33,026 nt of DNA, taken from contig CAIQLG010000551.1 of NCBI GenBank assembly GCA_903872565.1, positions 1 to 33,026 on the forward strand, written 5' to 3'. This DNA is from an uncultured Lentisphaerota bacterium (lineage in GTDB: Bacteria > Verrucomicrobiota > Lentisphaeria > Victivallales > GWF2-50-93). The notes under the pieces were generated by a model that was not told the DNA's origin, made no database searches, and saw nothing but the letters and a program-made list of their open reading frames with translations. Within the stretch, counting starts at the first letter, position 1. Each line of letters opens with the position of its first letter. Made by a program: the position numbers and the translations under genes. This document shows, piece after piece, positions 17,494-25,403 of this stretch.

Positions 17494-17953
17494 GTTTTCC
17501 AGTATGACTTTGACAGTTGAAAAAGTTTTGTTTTTTATACCAATGTTGCTAAGTTAAGCCTGAATTCGAGTAACTCGGGGAATCTCCCCGAGGAAAGTCG
17601 CGGGGTGGTACCCCGCGATACTTGGCTTAACTTAGTGACATTCATTTTTATACTGTGGGAAATGTAGCCCGGAGACTATGAAATATCAAGAATTGGCTTT
17701 CCATAAACAAGCGTCTTTGGGTTGAGTTCCATCCCTCGCTTCCATCTGTTCATATTCACCACCGATGAAGATTGCAAGACCGATGGCAAGAATCACAATG
17801 CCTCTTTATTCCGCGCATTCAGCGCTTGTACAATGGGGGGATTTTTTCCCAAGGCGTTGCCTTGGGCTGAGGAATCTCAAGACTTTCCACCACAGCGGAT
17901 CAGCCGTGGTTGACAGCCCTGCCGGAAGTTACACTGTTTATTTTAGAGAATGT
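17494..17953. other. 460-bp gene-poor stretch upstream of the kinase locus
   Basis: Besides the MITE-like element at 17541-17644 it contains a perfect hairpin CCCAAGGC/GCCTTGGG (17848-17855/17859-17866) without a usable T-run on either strand. A doubtful minus-strand mini-ORF runs from 17796 to 17686 (GTG start, AAAGAGG upstream, 36 residues with a hydrophobic ILAIGLAIFIGG segment). The plus-strand open frames here have no coding character. The kinase promoter must lie to the right of 17493, but no clear -35/-10 pair stands out. Confidence 0.4.
17541..17644. mobile_element. MITE-like element with three-way-junction fold and 9-bp flanking repeat
   Basis: The outer arms CTAAGTTAAGCC (17549-17560) and GGCTTAACTTAG (17624-17635) are perfectly complementary and extend outward (ATGT/ACAT) past a 2-nt mismatch. 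They enclose two perfect hairpins: CTCGGGGA/TCCCCGAG (17574-17581/17585-17592) and TCGCGGGGT/ACCCCGCGA (17598-17606/17610-17618). The element is flanked by a direct repeat TTTTTATAC at 17532-17540 and 17645-17653, a possible target-site duplication. There is no coding capacity, so it would be mobilised in trans. Confidence 0.55.
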
Positions 17954-18229
17954 CTAAGCAATGCCTGTTGCCATAATAGACCATTCTGTTCGCACTGAAA
18001 TGGTTCCGCCAGAAGGTATCATCATACTGTCGAAAGCTTTGAAAAAGTCTGAAGCCAAAGGCTGACTGGGTGACGACCACAGTGGTTTCGAAGGAAGAGA
18101 AATCCACCAGCTATTCATTCCGTTGACTTCCATGTAAACTCCGTTTCTCTCTACAAAGGAGACATGCCAAACGGTAATCATCACGATTCCGATTGTCGTA
18201 ATCACCAATAGGACTTTTCGAGTTTTCAT
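17954..18229 (-). CDS. Small membrane-anchored or secreted protein, unknown
   Basis: The 91-residue product starts MKTRKVLLVITTIGIVMITV, a basic end followed by a hydrophobic segment that could be a signal peptide or single membrane anchor. About 65 polar, tryptophan- and serine-rich residues follow (NSWWISLPSKPLWSSPSQP). No family is recognised. The ATG at 18229 is well supported by GGGAGGAAAC; four extra upstream codons in frame are unlikely. It diverges from the DUF362 gene, with about 120 bp between them. Confidence 0.6.
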   Translation of the reverse strand: MKTRKVLLVITTIGIVMITVWHVSFVERNGVYMEVNGMNSWWISLPSKPLWSSPSQPLASDFFKAFDSMMIPSGGTISVRTEWSIMATGIA

Positions 18230-18349
18230 GTTTCCTCCCAATCAAACTATTAATATATCTAATTTCGATTACCATAAAATACATCGATAATCTTCTCTTG
18301 GCAAGATTGGGAGTTTGAAATTCCCTCTGCCCACATTATTTTTCAAATT

Positions 18350-19162
18350 ATGCAAAAAAGCAAAGTTTTTGTGACGGAATTCATTGGCTGGGACGAGACT
18401 GTTTCCAGGTTGCTTGATTCTGCGAAATTCGCAGAATTAGTCCAGGGCAGGGAATCTGTCGTCATAAAACCCAACCTGGTCGAACCGGCAGAACCCCCGA
18501 TAACCACTCCCGTCGGACTTGTCAGAAGCATAATAAGATATTTGAAAAAAAACTGTCCCGTCAAGAAGATTGTCGTTGCCGAAGGCGCAGGCTCGATCAA
18601 ACACGAGACAGACGAAATCTTCGAAGTTCTCGGATATACCGCGATGGCTAAAGAGGAAAAAGTCGAATTGATCGATCTCAACTCAGCCAAAACAGTCAGA
18701 CTTACAAGAAAAGACTGCACAAGATGGCCTGAAATGCATCTGCCCTCCATCATCATGGACAATTTTCTTCTTTCGGTTCCAGTCTTGAAGGCGCATTCGC
18801 TTGCGGATGTCACTCTTACGATGAAAAACATGCTCGGGGCCGCACCGCCGTCACATTATAATGCGGGAAGCTGGAAGAAATCCGCATTTCATTCCAGAAT
18901 ACAGGAGGCTATCTACGAATTGAATCTCTACAGGACACCCGATTTTACCGTGCTTGATGCTACGGAGGGTATGAGCGAGGCGCATCTCTGGGGGCCGAAA
19001 TGCAATCCGCCCCCGAACAAAGTTGCAGTTTCGGCCGATCCGGTGGCAATTGACGCATACGGAACACAGGTTCTCGGACGTGATTGGCGGAAGATAGGAC
19101 ATATAAAAATGGCGGACGGCATCCTTGGAAATGCCGAAACAGCGGATATTGTGCAATTATGA
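18350..19162 (+). CDS. DUF362 domain-containing protein
   Basis: The 270-residue protein matches the DUF362 fold. The N-terminal block has VVIKPNLVEPAEPPITTPV and IVVAEGAGSIKHETDEIFE, the middle block SVPVLKAHSLADVTLTMKNM, and the C-terminal block VAVSADPVAIDAYGTQVLG. Many DUF362 proteins carry a ferredoxin-like cysteine cluster; this one does not (only three scattered Cys), so it is a stand-alone version. Function of the family is not established. It has no signal peptide. There is no convincing ribosome site before the ATG. Its stop overlaps the start of the HNH gene (ATGA), so the two are translated together. Confidence 0.82.
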   Translation: MQKSKVFVTEFIGWDETVSRLLDSAKFAELVQGRESVVIKPNLVEPAEPPITTPVGLVRSIIRYLKKNCPVKKIVVAEGAGSIKHETDEIFEVLGYTAMAKEEKVELIDLNSAKTVRLTRKDCTRWPEMHLPSIIMDNFLLSVPVLKAHSLADVTLTMKNMLGAAPPSHYNAGSWKKSAFHSRIQEAIYELNLYRTPDFTVLDATEGMSEAHLWGPKCNPPPNKVAVSADPVAIDAYGTQVLGRDWRKIGHIKMADGILGNAETADIVQL

Positions 19163-19440
19163 AAGAAAATGACAAACACAGGCATCTTGCCCAGGAAAAG
19201 CAGAAGGCGCGGGATCTGCGAAATTCGCAATGGTGGAAGAACAGGCTCGCGGAAGGCAAATGCCATTATTGTGGTGGATCCTTCCATCCCTCGGAACTTA
19301 CAATGGAGCATATTGTCCCCATCTCGCGTGGAGGGAAGAGCGTCAGAGGCAATATTACCACATCCTGCAAGGCATGCAACAGCTCCAAGAAGAACCTTCT
19401 CCCGGTGGAACTGGTGCTGATGGAACTCGACAAGGAATGA
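19159..19440 (+). CDS. HNH endonuclease-like protein
   Basis: The 93-residue protein is an HNH nuclease domain with a basic helical N-terminus (KHRHLAQEKQKARDL). Two zinc-binding CxxC pairs are CHYCGG and CKACNSSKKN. The catalytic block MEHIVPISRGGKSVRGN has the first His and a conserved SRGG turn, as in McrA-like HNH proteins. The start at 19159 overlaps the DUF362 stop by 4 bp; a longer frame from 19084 would lie inside DUF362. It presumably cuts nucleic acid, but there is no neighbouring methylase, transposase or phage gene to suggest a restriction or homing role. Confidence 0.85.
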   Translation: MKENDKHRHLAQEKQKARDLRNSQWWKNRLAEGKCHYCGGSFHPSELTMEHIVPISRGGKSVRGNITTSCKACNSSKKNLLPVELVLMELDKE

Positions 19441-19449
19441 TTTACGGAA

Positions 19450-19553
19450 TCGTAATGCGTCAAACCTTCAACGGCCAACATCCTACTATGCCAAGGCTTC
19501 GTAGGACAGGTGGCCGTGGCTACAACTAATGCAACACCAAGGACGCATTACGA
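19450..19553. repeat. Nested inverted-repeat element
   Basis: Perfect 12-bp outer arms TCGTAATGCGTC (19450-19461) and GACGCATTACGA (19542-19553) enclose a second structure: ACGGCCA/TGGCCGT (19471-19477/19511-19517), then TCCTAC/GTAGGA (19481-19486/19501-19506), then a GCC/GGC core. No flanking direct repeat was found and there is no T-run, so it is not a simple terminator. It may be a dispersed palindromic repeat or a structured RNA between the HNH and TPR genes. Confidence 0.5.
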
Positions 19554-19663
19554 AAGAGGCGATATTTATTATTCCAACTAATTGAATTGAGATGTTTCCG
19601 TATTACGTTACGTTCCTTAATAGTTTTTTAACGACACAATCACATTATGAAGGAATTGAGATT

Positions 19664-20299
19664 ATGCCAAAAGATAAAAAAAAAGAGACCATTTATGAGG
19701 CTGCATACGATGATATGGCTATCTTCGAAAACTTTTTCTCGAAAAACTGGGAGAAGATTTTCCAACTTTGCGGACTGGCTGTCATTGGCATAGCGATCTT
19801 TCTGATTGCGAACTATTACAACAAGAAAAATGATGCTTCTGTCGCTATGCAGATTTCAACCGCGGACGGAGCGGTGCAATTGCAGGAGGTTATATCCAAG
19901 TATGCGACACATCCGGCTGTTGCCACGGCGAAACTGCGCCTTGCGCAGATTTATTTAAAAGATAAGAAATATGATGAAGCCTCCAAGATATACACACAAC
20001 TTTCCTTCTCGAAAGATCCGGCGATATCACTGAGGGCGAAGCTCAATCAGGCCTACATTATGGAGATCGAAGGCAAAAAAGCCGAGTCTGCCGCGAAATT
20101 CGCGGAAATTGGCGCTGGAATAGGTCTGCCGGAAGAAGTCAGGTTCGAGGCATCATATAGTGCGGCGCGTATCTATAAGGAGCTCGGAGAAGGTGAAAAA
20201 GCCAAAGCCTCGCTTGAATCCTTCAACAATATAAATCCTATGATGGCGAACAATTTCTGGGTGAAGAAGGCCGAAAGACTCAAGGCGCTTATTAAATGA
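19664..20299 (+). CDS. Membrane-anchored tetratricopeptide protein
   Basis: The 211-residue protein has a cytoplasmic N-terminus rich in Lys/Glu (MPKDKKKETIYEAAYDD), one membrane helix (about 37-57, GLAVIGIAIFLIANYY) and an external helical region. TPR-like repeats include AVATAKLRLAQIYLKDKKYD and EASYSAARIYKELGEGEKAK. The layout recalls YfgM/TPR_21 proteins, inner-membrane partners of secretion or envelope chaperones; that link is inference. The ATG at 19664 is preceded by GAAGGAATTGAGATT; a longer frame from 19592 lacks a ribosome site. It is monocistronic and followed by a strong terminator pair. Confidence 0.78.
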   Translation: MPKDKKKETIYEAAYDDMAIFENFFSKNWEKIFQLCGLAVIGIAIFLIANYYNKKNDASVAMQISTADGAVQLQEVISKYATHPAVATAKLRLAQIYLKDKKYDEASKIYTQLSFSKDPAISLRAKLNQAYIMEIEGKKAESAAKFAEIGAGIGLPEEVRFEASYSAARIYKELGEGEKAKASLESFNNINPMMANNFWVKKAERLKALIK

Positions 20300-20303
20300 C
20301 ACT

Positions 20304-20366
20304 TTAAATATTCGCAGGACTGCGAATATTTAAGGCAAAAGGCGCTTTTCCAAGCGCCTTTCATTT
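20304..20366. terminator. Double hairpin, bidirectional terminator
   Basis: Hairpin 1 is TTAAATATTCGCA (20304-20316) with TGCGAATATTTAA (20321-20333). Hairpin 2 is AAAGGCGCTT (20338-20347) with AAGCGCCTTT (20352-20361), followed by a T-rich tail. Read from the minus strand, the second stem also ends in TTTT. It separates the convergent TPR gene and zinc-ribbon kinase. Confidence 0.8.
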
Positions 20367-20408
20367 GGGAGGGGGGATATGTAAAAAATATTGGGGGGCA
20401 TAATATTT

Positions 20409-21464
20409 TCAGGCGGCCAACTCCTTGTAAAATTTAAAAAGGTCTGAGGCGGCATCCTTATATGTCTGATATCTGAGGTTAGGGTTCCTGTCAATCATCC
20501 TGTTCAGTATTTTTATGATTTCAGGGTGTGTCTTGGCTGGTAGCTTGCCTGCAATATTGTTTATTCTTAGAGATATCACGTGTTTCCCGATAAGCTCCCT
20601 TATGTCGGACGATGAGTAGTATGTCTGTTTTGCGATAACGTGATATATGACCATCCCGAGGCTATATATTTCGCTGTACTGGCCCTCTCCGCTTCCTGTG
20701 ATCCTTTCAGGAGGAATATAGAATGGAGATCCTTGTATTTCATCGCAGCTTTTTCCCGCTTCCTCGAGGGTTATAGCAAGGCCGAAATCAATGATTTTCG
20801 CATTTCCGTTGCGGTCAATTATTATGTTCTGCGGCTTCAGATCCCTGTAGAGGAATCCGCAGTCGTACATGTGCTGTTCGGCGGAAAGTATCTGGAGCGC
20901 CCATAGTGCTATCTGCTTGTAGGGACGCCTGGCAGGGGAATCAATTATCTGGTCAAGCCTTATGCCGTCTATGAACTCGTACACGGCGTAATATTCTCCT
21001 TCGTGAAATCCATAGTCGAAAACATTTGCGATATGCGGGTGTCCGCAGAATTTTTTCCCGTTGTGAGCCTCGTCCAGGAGTGAGTTTATCAGCGATGCAT
21101 CACTTTTTTTCTCTCTCGGGAGGAGTTTTACGGCAAACTCGACATTCGTATTCCTTATGTGAAATGCGTGATAGACGCTTCCCATTCCGCCACCGCCCAG
21201 AGGCTCATAAAGCCAGAAATCCTTTATGAACTTCGGGTTGAAATAGGGGGTTTCGCAGAAGGGACAGCGACACATGGCAAGGGGGATGTCGTCCGTGAGC
21301 CGCAGTTCCCTTCTGCACCCCTGGCATTGAATGAGACCTTGTTCAAGGAACTTGAGATCTGGTTTCACACTGAACTTCTGGGTGCTCTCATCGTGCATAT
21401 GGACAGGCGCTGTCTGAACCGCCTTCTCTGGAACTTTCTGTGTATGTTTGAATATCGAAAACAT
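20409..21464 (-). CDS. Ser/Thr protein kinase with N-terminal zinc ribbon
   Basis: The 351-residue soluble Hanks-type kinase has a zinc-ribbon-like N-terminus (Cys47/Cys50 in CQGC, Cys67/Cys70 in CPFC). The canonical kinase core has glycine loop GGGGMG (90-95), VAIK-type Lys113 (FAVKLL), YRDLKPQN (206-213, Tyr in place of the HRD His), DFG (226-228) and SPFYIPPE in the activation segment. C-terminal lobe motifs are SEIYSLGMVIYHV and DRNPNLRYQT. No membrane helix is seen, so it is probably cytoplasmic. The start at 21464 has a GAAGGT ribosome site; a TTG at 21491 is less likely. In contrast to the large LRR kinase, its catalytic lysine is in the normal place. Confidence 0.88.
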   Translation of the reverse strand: MFSIFKHTQKVPEKAVQTAPVHMHDESTQKFSVKPDLKFLEQGLIQCQGCRRELRLTDDIPLAMCRCPFCETPYFNPKFIKDFWLYEPLGGGGMGSVYHAFHIRNTNVEFAVKLLPREKKSDASLINSLLDEAHNGKKFCGHPHIANVFDYGFHEGEYYAVYEFIDGIRLDQIIDSPARRPYKQIALWALQILSAEQHMYDCGFLYRDLKPQNIIIDRNGNAKIIDFGLAITLEEAGKSCDEIQGSPFYIPPERITGSGEGQYSEIYSLGMVIYHVIAKQTYYSSSDIRELIGKHVISLRINNIAGKLPAKTHPEIIKILNRMIDRNPNLRYQTYKDAASDLFKFYKELAA

Positions 21465-21520
21465 TTGATTACCTTCAAGTTTATTTCCCAAAAGCTATCT
21501 TGGAGGGTAGCAGGTTTTAT

Positions 21521-21533
21521 GCCAAGTTAAGCC
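21521..21533. repeat. Relic arm similar to the 17541-17644 element
   Basis: GCCAAGTTAAGCC shares AAGTTAAGCC with the outer arm of the MITE-like element upstream of the other kinase, and the flanking TTTTAT and the TTC..GAG stretch after it are also similar. No matching right arm was found, so it would be a decayed or half copy. The similarity is short and could be chance. Confidence 0.3.
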
Positions 21534-21591
21534 CGGTTCTTGAGAAATAATGAGTAAGCCTGGGGAAAATGGTGTAAAAATTTTAATATCA

Positions 21592-21610
21592 CTGCCATAT
21601 ATTATGGCAG
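21592..21610 (-). terminator. Possible terminator hairpin for the 33-residue ORF
   Basis: CTGCCATA (21592-21599) pairs perfectly with TATGGCAG (21603-21610). On the minus strand it lies just after the small ORF and is followed, about 10 nt later, by TAAAATTTTT. The T-run is not adjacent, so termination is uncertain. Confidence 0.35.
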
Positions 21611-21617
21611 CAATTTA

Positions 21618-21719
21618 TTAAAACAATGAATTAAGACCGTGTTTGTCGATAGAATGCGCAAGATCGTGTATCTGCTGTACTTCCGCTTCACTCAAAACCT
21701 TCCATTGCATCGGCTTCAT
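21618..21719 (-). CDS. Small ORF, 33 residues, unknown
   Basis: The ATG at 21719 is preceded by a good ribosome site (AAAGGAAACACA). It encodes a 33-residue peptide with WKVLSEAEVQQIHDLAH and ends at TAA. The helix LSEAEVQQIHDLAHSI recalls the N-terminus of trimethylamine/corrinoid methyltransferases, so it may be the truncated start of such a gene, or a genuine small protein. A hairpin follows 8 bp after the stop. It lies in the 500-bp gap 21465-21965, which otherwise holds only the relic repeat and the promoter of the next operon. Confidence 0.35.
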   Translation of the reverse strand: MKPMQWKVLSEAEVQQIHDLAHSIDKHGLNSLF

Positions 21720-21912
21720 TGTGTTTCCTTTCATTATTACGGAATTTACTGCCACTTAGGTGTTTGCAGGAAAATAATATACCCACTTAAGTTTTCAAGC
21801 TTTTCAAATTAAAAACAATATTTTCCCTGACACAAGCCACTTGCCTTCTGGCTTTTTCATCGATATTGGAGCTTCCAGTTTTTCCACACTAAATCATTTA
21901 TCTTAAAAAAGC

Positions 21913-21941
21913 TTGAATTCATCGAGTGGAAAAGTTATAGT
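21913..21941 (+). promoter_or_regulatory. Sigma70-type promoter for the TPR/ExbBD/guaA operon
   Basis: TTGAAT (21913-21918) and TATAGT (21936-21941) are separated by exactly 17 bp. Transcription would start near 21948, about 18 nt before the ATG of the first operon gene, giving a very short leader without a clear ribosome site. Confidence 0.55.
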
Positions 21942-21965
21942 ATTTATTCGTCAAACAATAATTTT

Positions 21966-24707
21966 ATGGAATCAAAACTGGTGAAGTCGTCAATATTATT
22001 TTTTTTCATCTTCCTGCTGATCCTGGCGCAATCTTTTGTGCTAGTGTCGCAGGAACCTGCCCCTCCGGCGGCGAATCAGGGTGGTTCCGCTGTTGACGAG
22101 GGTCTCGCCAGATTGAAAAAAATCGGTGAGCTGGCCGTGGATGAGGGAAAAACACTCATTGCAATAAAATATTTCACCGAATACAGAAATGAGGCGGAAA
22201 AGGCCGGAAATGTTTCTGCCGCAACGGACGCATCAATAAAACTTGTCGAGACATTCTGTAGGGATTCAAGCACGCTTCCAGCCCGCAGTGAATATGACAG
22301 ACTGGTAAAAAAATATCCGGGATTTCTCAAGGAAAATCCGTTGTTTGCTGACAGACTCGAATACTTCAACTGCTGGATTCTCATCCTCGAGAAAAAAAAT
22401 GGAGATGCCGTTGTCGCACTGAATAATCTTCTCAAAAAGGCGGATGCCAACAATGTTTTCCATTACGAGATCCTTGACAAGCTCGCCCTGGCCGCCGTCA
22501 AAGAGGGAGACTGGAAACAGGCTGAGAAATACTACGCCGTTCTCGCATCGCCTTCCGCCACAGCATTTTCCCAGTTTGCCGAGAACGCAAAGACATCCAG
22601 GAATCTCTGCATATATATGATCGGAGATGAAAAGGTTCTGAACGAAATCGCCGTCCAGAACGCTGATGGATCTCTTCCGCAGAGTGCCAGGCTCGTGAAG
22701 CTGCTTCTCCTGATCAAGGCAAAAAAGCTTAAGGAGGCAATGGTGTTTTTTGATGAACAGAAGGCTGTCGTCCCGGGAGAGGATCGCCATCTATGGTATT
22801 TTGCAGTGATGGAGTTTGCAAACAGCCTGCGCAAGGCCGGCATGAACGAGGATGCCGCCAAAATGCTTGAAAATGCGAAAATACTTTCCTCCAGTCTCGG
22901 CAAATCCGAGAGCGAGGACAGCTGTCTCGCCCTGATTGACCTTTATTCCACATTCGGGAACAAGGACAATCTGCTGGCTGCATGCGAATATTTCAGGAGG
23001 AATTTTCCGAACTCCTCCAGAATCTTCGATGTAACCATGATGCTGGCCGGGATTTATTCGGACAAGATCGATGTCAAAAATATGCAGGAGAACTATTTGT
23101 GGGTAATAAAGCATCCATCCGTGCCAGTGGCCCTTAAGACTGCAGCCATACTCGAATCTGCGGAAAAGCTCCTCAAATGTCAGGACTACAACGCCTCGAG
23201 GGAACTTCTCAAGACATATCTGGCAGAATTGTCTGAAAACACCGAACTGCGGGCGGGGGCGGAACTTCTTCTTGCACAGGCTCTTTTTTTAGAGGGCAAG
23301 CTTGATGATGCCGCGAAATATTTCGAGATCATATCTGGAAAGTACCCCCGATTTCCACAGATCCGGAAACGGGCATTGTATTTTCTTGTCAAAACGCTCT
23401 TTAAAAAGGGTAATTATGCCAATGTCGTAAAGATGACTGAGGAAGTCATAGTCGAGTTCAAGGACAAGGACGAGATGAACAGGGACATGATGCTCTATCT
23501 GGCCGATTCCAAGTATGAGATGGGAGAAAAGTCGAAGTCCATCTCTATATATCGGGATTTCGCCGCGGCATATCCGGAAGATCCCGGAGCACCTGAAGCT
23601 CTTGTCAAGGCGGCATCTGTCTGCATCGAGGAGAAGGATCTGGCAGGTGCGGAAAAACTACTCCAGGAGGTGATTCATACATACAGCAAGAGCGATTTCC
23701 ACCCGGTGGGGCTCTACAATATGATTTTTGTGCAGATCTTGAAAAATGACGATGTGGGGATTGGCAAGGTGCTGGACTCGGTTTTGGAAAACATGAAGGG
23801 AAATCAACTTTTTTACCCTTCCGTATTCGCGGTGATTGACTATTACCGCGATCTCGGAAAATATGACAAGGCGATTTCTCTCATAATCAGGGTTCTCGAA
23901 ATTTATACCGCCTCTCTTGTCCCGGCCACTGATCCCAAATCCAAACCTGAGGAAAAATTGCGAGTTTCTGAAAAGAAGAATTCGACAGAAAATCCCGAGG
24001 TGAAAAATGTGAACGAGAAGGAAAGCCGTCCGCTGTCGGAAAGAGAATGGATTGCAAAGCTTCTATATGAGAAAGCGTTCATAGAATTCAAACAGAAAAA
24101 GCTGGATGACGCACTGAAGACGATTGATACTATTTTTGCAGAATTTCCGGAGGGGCAGGTTGCGGTGGAGGCATATTTCCTCCAGGGTGACATTTTCAGC
24201 GAAAAAAACGAATTTGATAAGGCAGTTTTCGCCTACAACGAGGTGGGCAGGTTGCGGCCAGAGTCAGCGTTCGGAGACGCGGCACTTGCAAGATCCGCAG
24301 AATGTCTTTTCACCACTAGGACGAAAGAGGGGAATCTGGAGAAGGCGACAGAAATCAATGCCAGACTTCTCAAAAAGAAGAATATATCGGGCGAGTTAAA
24401 GGAGCATCTTAATTACAATCTCGGGCGATGCCTGGAAGAATCAGGAAACATTGATGACGCCCTTGATAGATACACTGAAATAATCTATAGTTACAAGATT
24501 GACAGTGAACAGCACAAGGTGCGCGATCCGCTTTGGCTTGTGAGGGCTGCCAGAGCGGCGGCTAAAATATACAGGGAAAAGGGAAATCCGGACGCCTACG
24601 GGGCGGCGGCAGCAATCTTTGATCATCTGGTCGAGCTCGAGATAGAGCCGGTTGACGAGTTCAAGAAGGAAAAGAAAAAATATATGGAAAAATTGAAACT
24701 TAAATAG
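21966..24707 (+). CDS. Secreted multi-TPR protein, first gene of an ExbBD-type operon
   Basis: The 913-residue protein has an N-terminal hydrophobic export signal (SSILFFFIFLLILAQSFVL) and then almost continuous helical TPR-type repeats. Recognisable units include DEGKTLIAIKYFTEY, EKYYAVLASPSATAF, LLLAQALFLEGKLDDAAKYF and QGDIFSEKNEFDKAVFAYNE. A charged, lysine/glutamate-rich linker (about 655-695) splits the solenoid. It probably acts in the periplasm as a scaffold binding peptidoglycan or outer-membrane partners, as TPR proteins next to Tol/Exb modules do (compare YbgF/CpoB); that is inference. It starts an operon whose next gene (exbB-like) is only 15 bp away. Confidence 0.8.
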   Translation: MESKLVKSSILFFFIFLLILAQSFVLVSQEPAPPAANQGGSAVDEGLARLKKIGELAVDEGKTLIAIKYFTEYRNEAEKAGNVSAATDASIKLVETFCRDSSTLPARSEYDRLVKKYPGFLKENPLFADRLEYFNCWILILEKKNGDAVVALNNLLKKADANNVFHYEILDKLALAAVKEGDWKQAEKYYAVLASPSATAFSQFAENAKTSRNLCIYMIGDEKVLNEIAVQNADGSLPQSARLVKLLLLIKAKKLKEAMVFFDEQKAVVPGEDRHLWYFAVMEFANSLRKAGMNEDAAKMLENAKILSSSLGKSESEDSCLALIDLYSTFGNKDNLLAACEYFRRNFPNSSRIFDVTMMLAGIYSDKIDVKNMQENYLWVIKHPSVPVALKTAAILESAEKLLKCQDYNASRELLKTYLAELSENTELRAGAELLLAQALFLEGKLDDAAKYFEIISGKYPRFPQIRKRALYFLVKTLFKKGNYANVVKMTEEVIVEFKDKDEMNRDMMLYLADSKYEMGEKSKSISIYRDFAAAYPEDPGAPEALVKAASVCIEEKDLAGAEKLLQEVIHTYSKSDFHPVGLYNMIFVQILKNDDVGIGKVLDSVLENMKGNQLFYPSVFAVIDYYRDLGKYDKAISLIIRVLEIYTASLVPATDPKSKPEEKLRVSEKKNSTENPEVKNVNEKESRPLSEREWIAKLLYEKAFIEFKQKKLDDALKTIDTIFAEFPEGQVAVEAYFLQGDIFSEKNEFDKAVFAYNEVGRLRPESAFGDAALARSAECLFTTRTKEGNLEKATEINARLLKKKNISGELKEHLNYNLGRCLEESGNIDDALDRYTEIIYSYKIDSEQHKVRDPLWLVRAARAAAKIYREKGNPDAYGAAAAIFDHLVELEIEPVDEFKKEKKKYMEKLKLK

Positions 24708-24722
24708 AAATAACAAGAGAAA

Positions 24723-25403
24723 ATGGAAATGAACCTAATAATTATTCCTGCAGCTACTGCCGGTGGCAGCGTCCTAATGGATATCCTCAGAAACGGTGGA
24801 GCAACATTCTGGATTATCGCTTTTCTTGGCTTTGTCGCACTGATAATCTTCCTGGAAAAAGTCTTCTACCTGCACAGGGTGCAGGTAAATACCGGAGAGC
24901 TTGTCCGTGGCCTTATCAACACGATCAAGAAGGGGAATCTTCTCGAGGCAATCAGTCTATGCGACGACACCCCGGGACCTGCCGCGCACATCCTTAGGGC
25001 GGTCATCATAAGCTATGAACAGGGGGACAAGGATCTTTCCCGTGCCGTTGACGATGCTGCCCTCAGCGAGATTCCCAGGCTCGAATCGCGGATGAACATC
25101 CTCTCCACAGTCTCGTATGTATGCCCCCTGCTAGGGCTGTTTGGGACTGTGCTCGGAATGATCGGCGTATTCTACCAGCTGTCCGAACTCAGTTCGTCGG
25201 GGATAAACATTGCGGAACTCGCAGTGGGGATCAAAAAAGCTCTCTTCTGCACCGCTGGTGGCCTTGCCGTCGCCATCCCGTGCTATATAGCATATAGCTA
25301 TCTGCTTTCAAGGATACAGGGCATAATACTCGACATGGAGAAGGCGGCATCCGAGATTCTGTATTTCTTTGAACAGAACAGGCAGAAATCAGGGGGAAAA
25401 TGA
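24723..25403 (+). CDS. exbB: MotA/TolQ/ExbB-family proton channel protein
   Basis: The 226-residue inner-membrane protein has three helices: about 25-43, 128-152 and 170-195. The family core LLGLFGTVLGMIGVF and AVGIKKALFCTAGGLAVAIP are intact, including the polar Thr residues that line the channel in ExbB/TolQ. It should form the pentameric stator around an ExbD dimer. The gene follows the TPR gene closely, and its stop overlaps the exbD start as ATGA. It could equally be named tolQ-like; the TonB-like gene downstream favours exbB. Confidence 0.9.
   Translation: MEMNLIIIPAATAGGSVLMDILRNGGATFWIIAFLGFVALIIFLEKVFYLHRVQVNTGELVRGLINTIKKGNLLEAISLCDDTPGPAAHILRAVIISYEQGDKDLSRAVDDAALSEIPRLESRMNILSTVSYVCPLLGLFGTVLGMIGVFYQLSELSSSGINIAELAVGIKKALFCTAGGLAVAIPCYIAYSYLLSRIQGIILDMEKAASEILYFFEQNRQKSGGK

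Noticed and set aside
17848-17866. CCCAAGGC/GCCTTGGG hairpin as a terminator
   Set aside because: The T-run lies before, not after, the stem on the plus strand, and the minus strand has A-run after it; there is also no gene for it to terminate on the plus strand.
17722-17998. Two overlapping plus-strand frames in the kinase upstream region
   Set aside because: No ribosome site, no hydrophobic or domain pattern, and the second overlaps the better supported small membrane gene.
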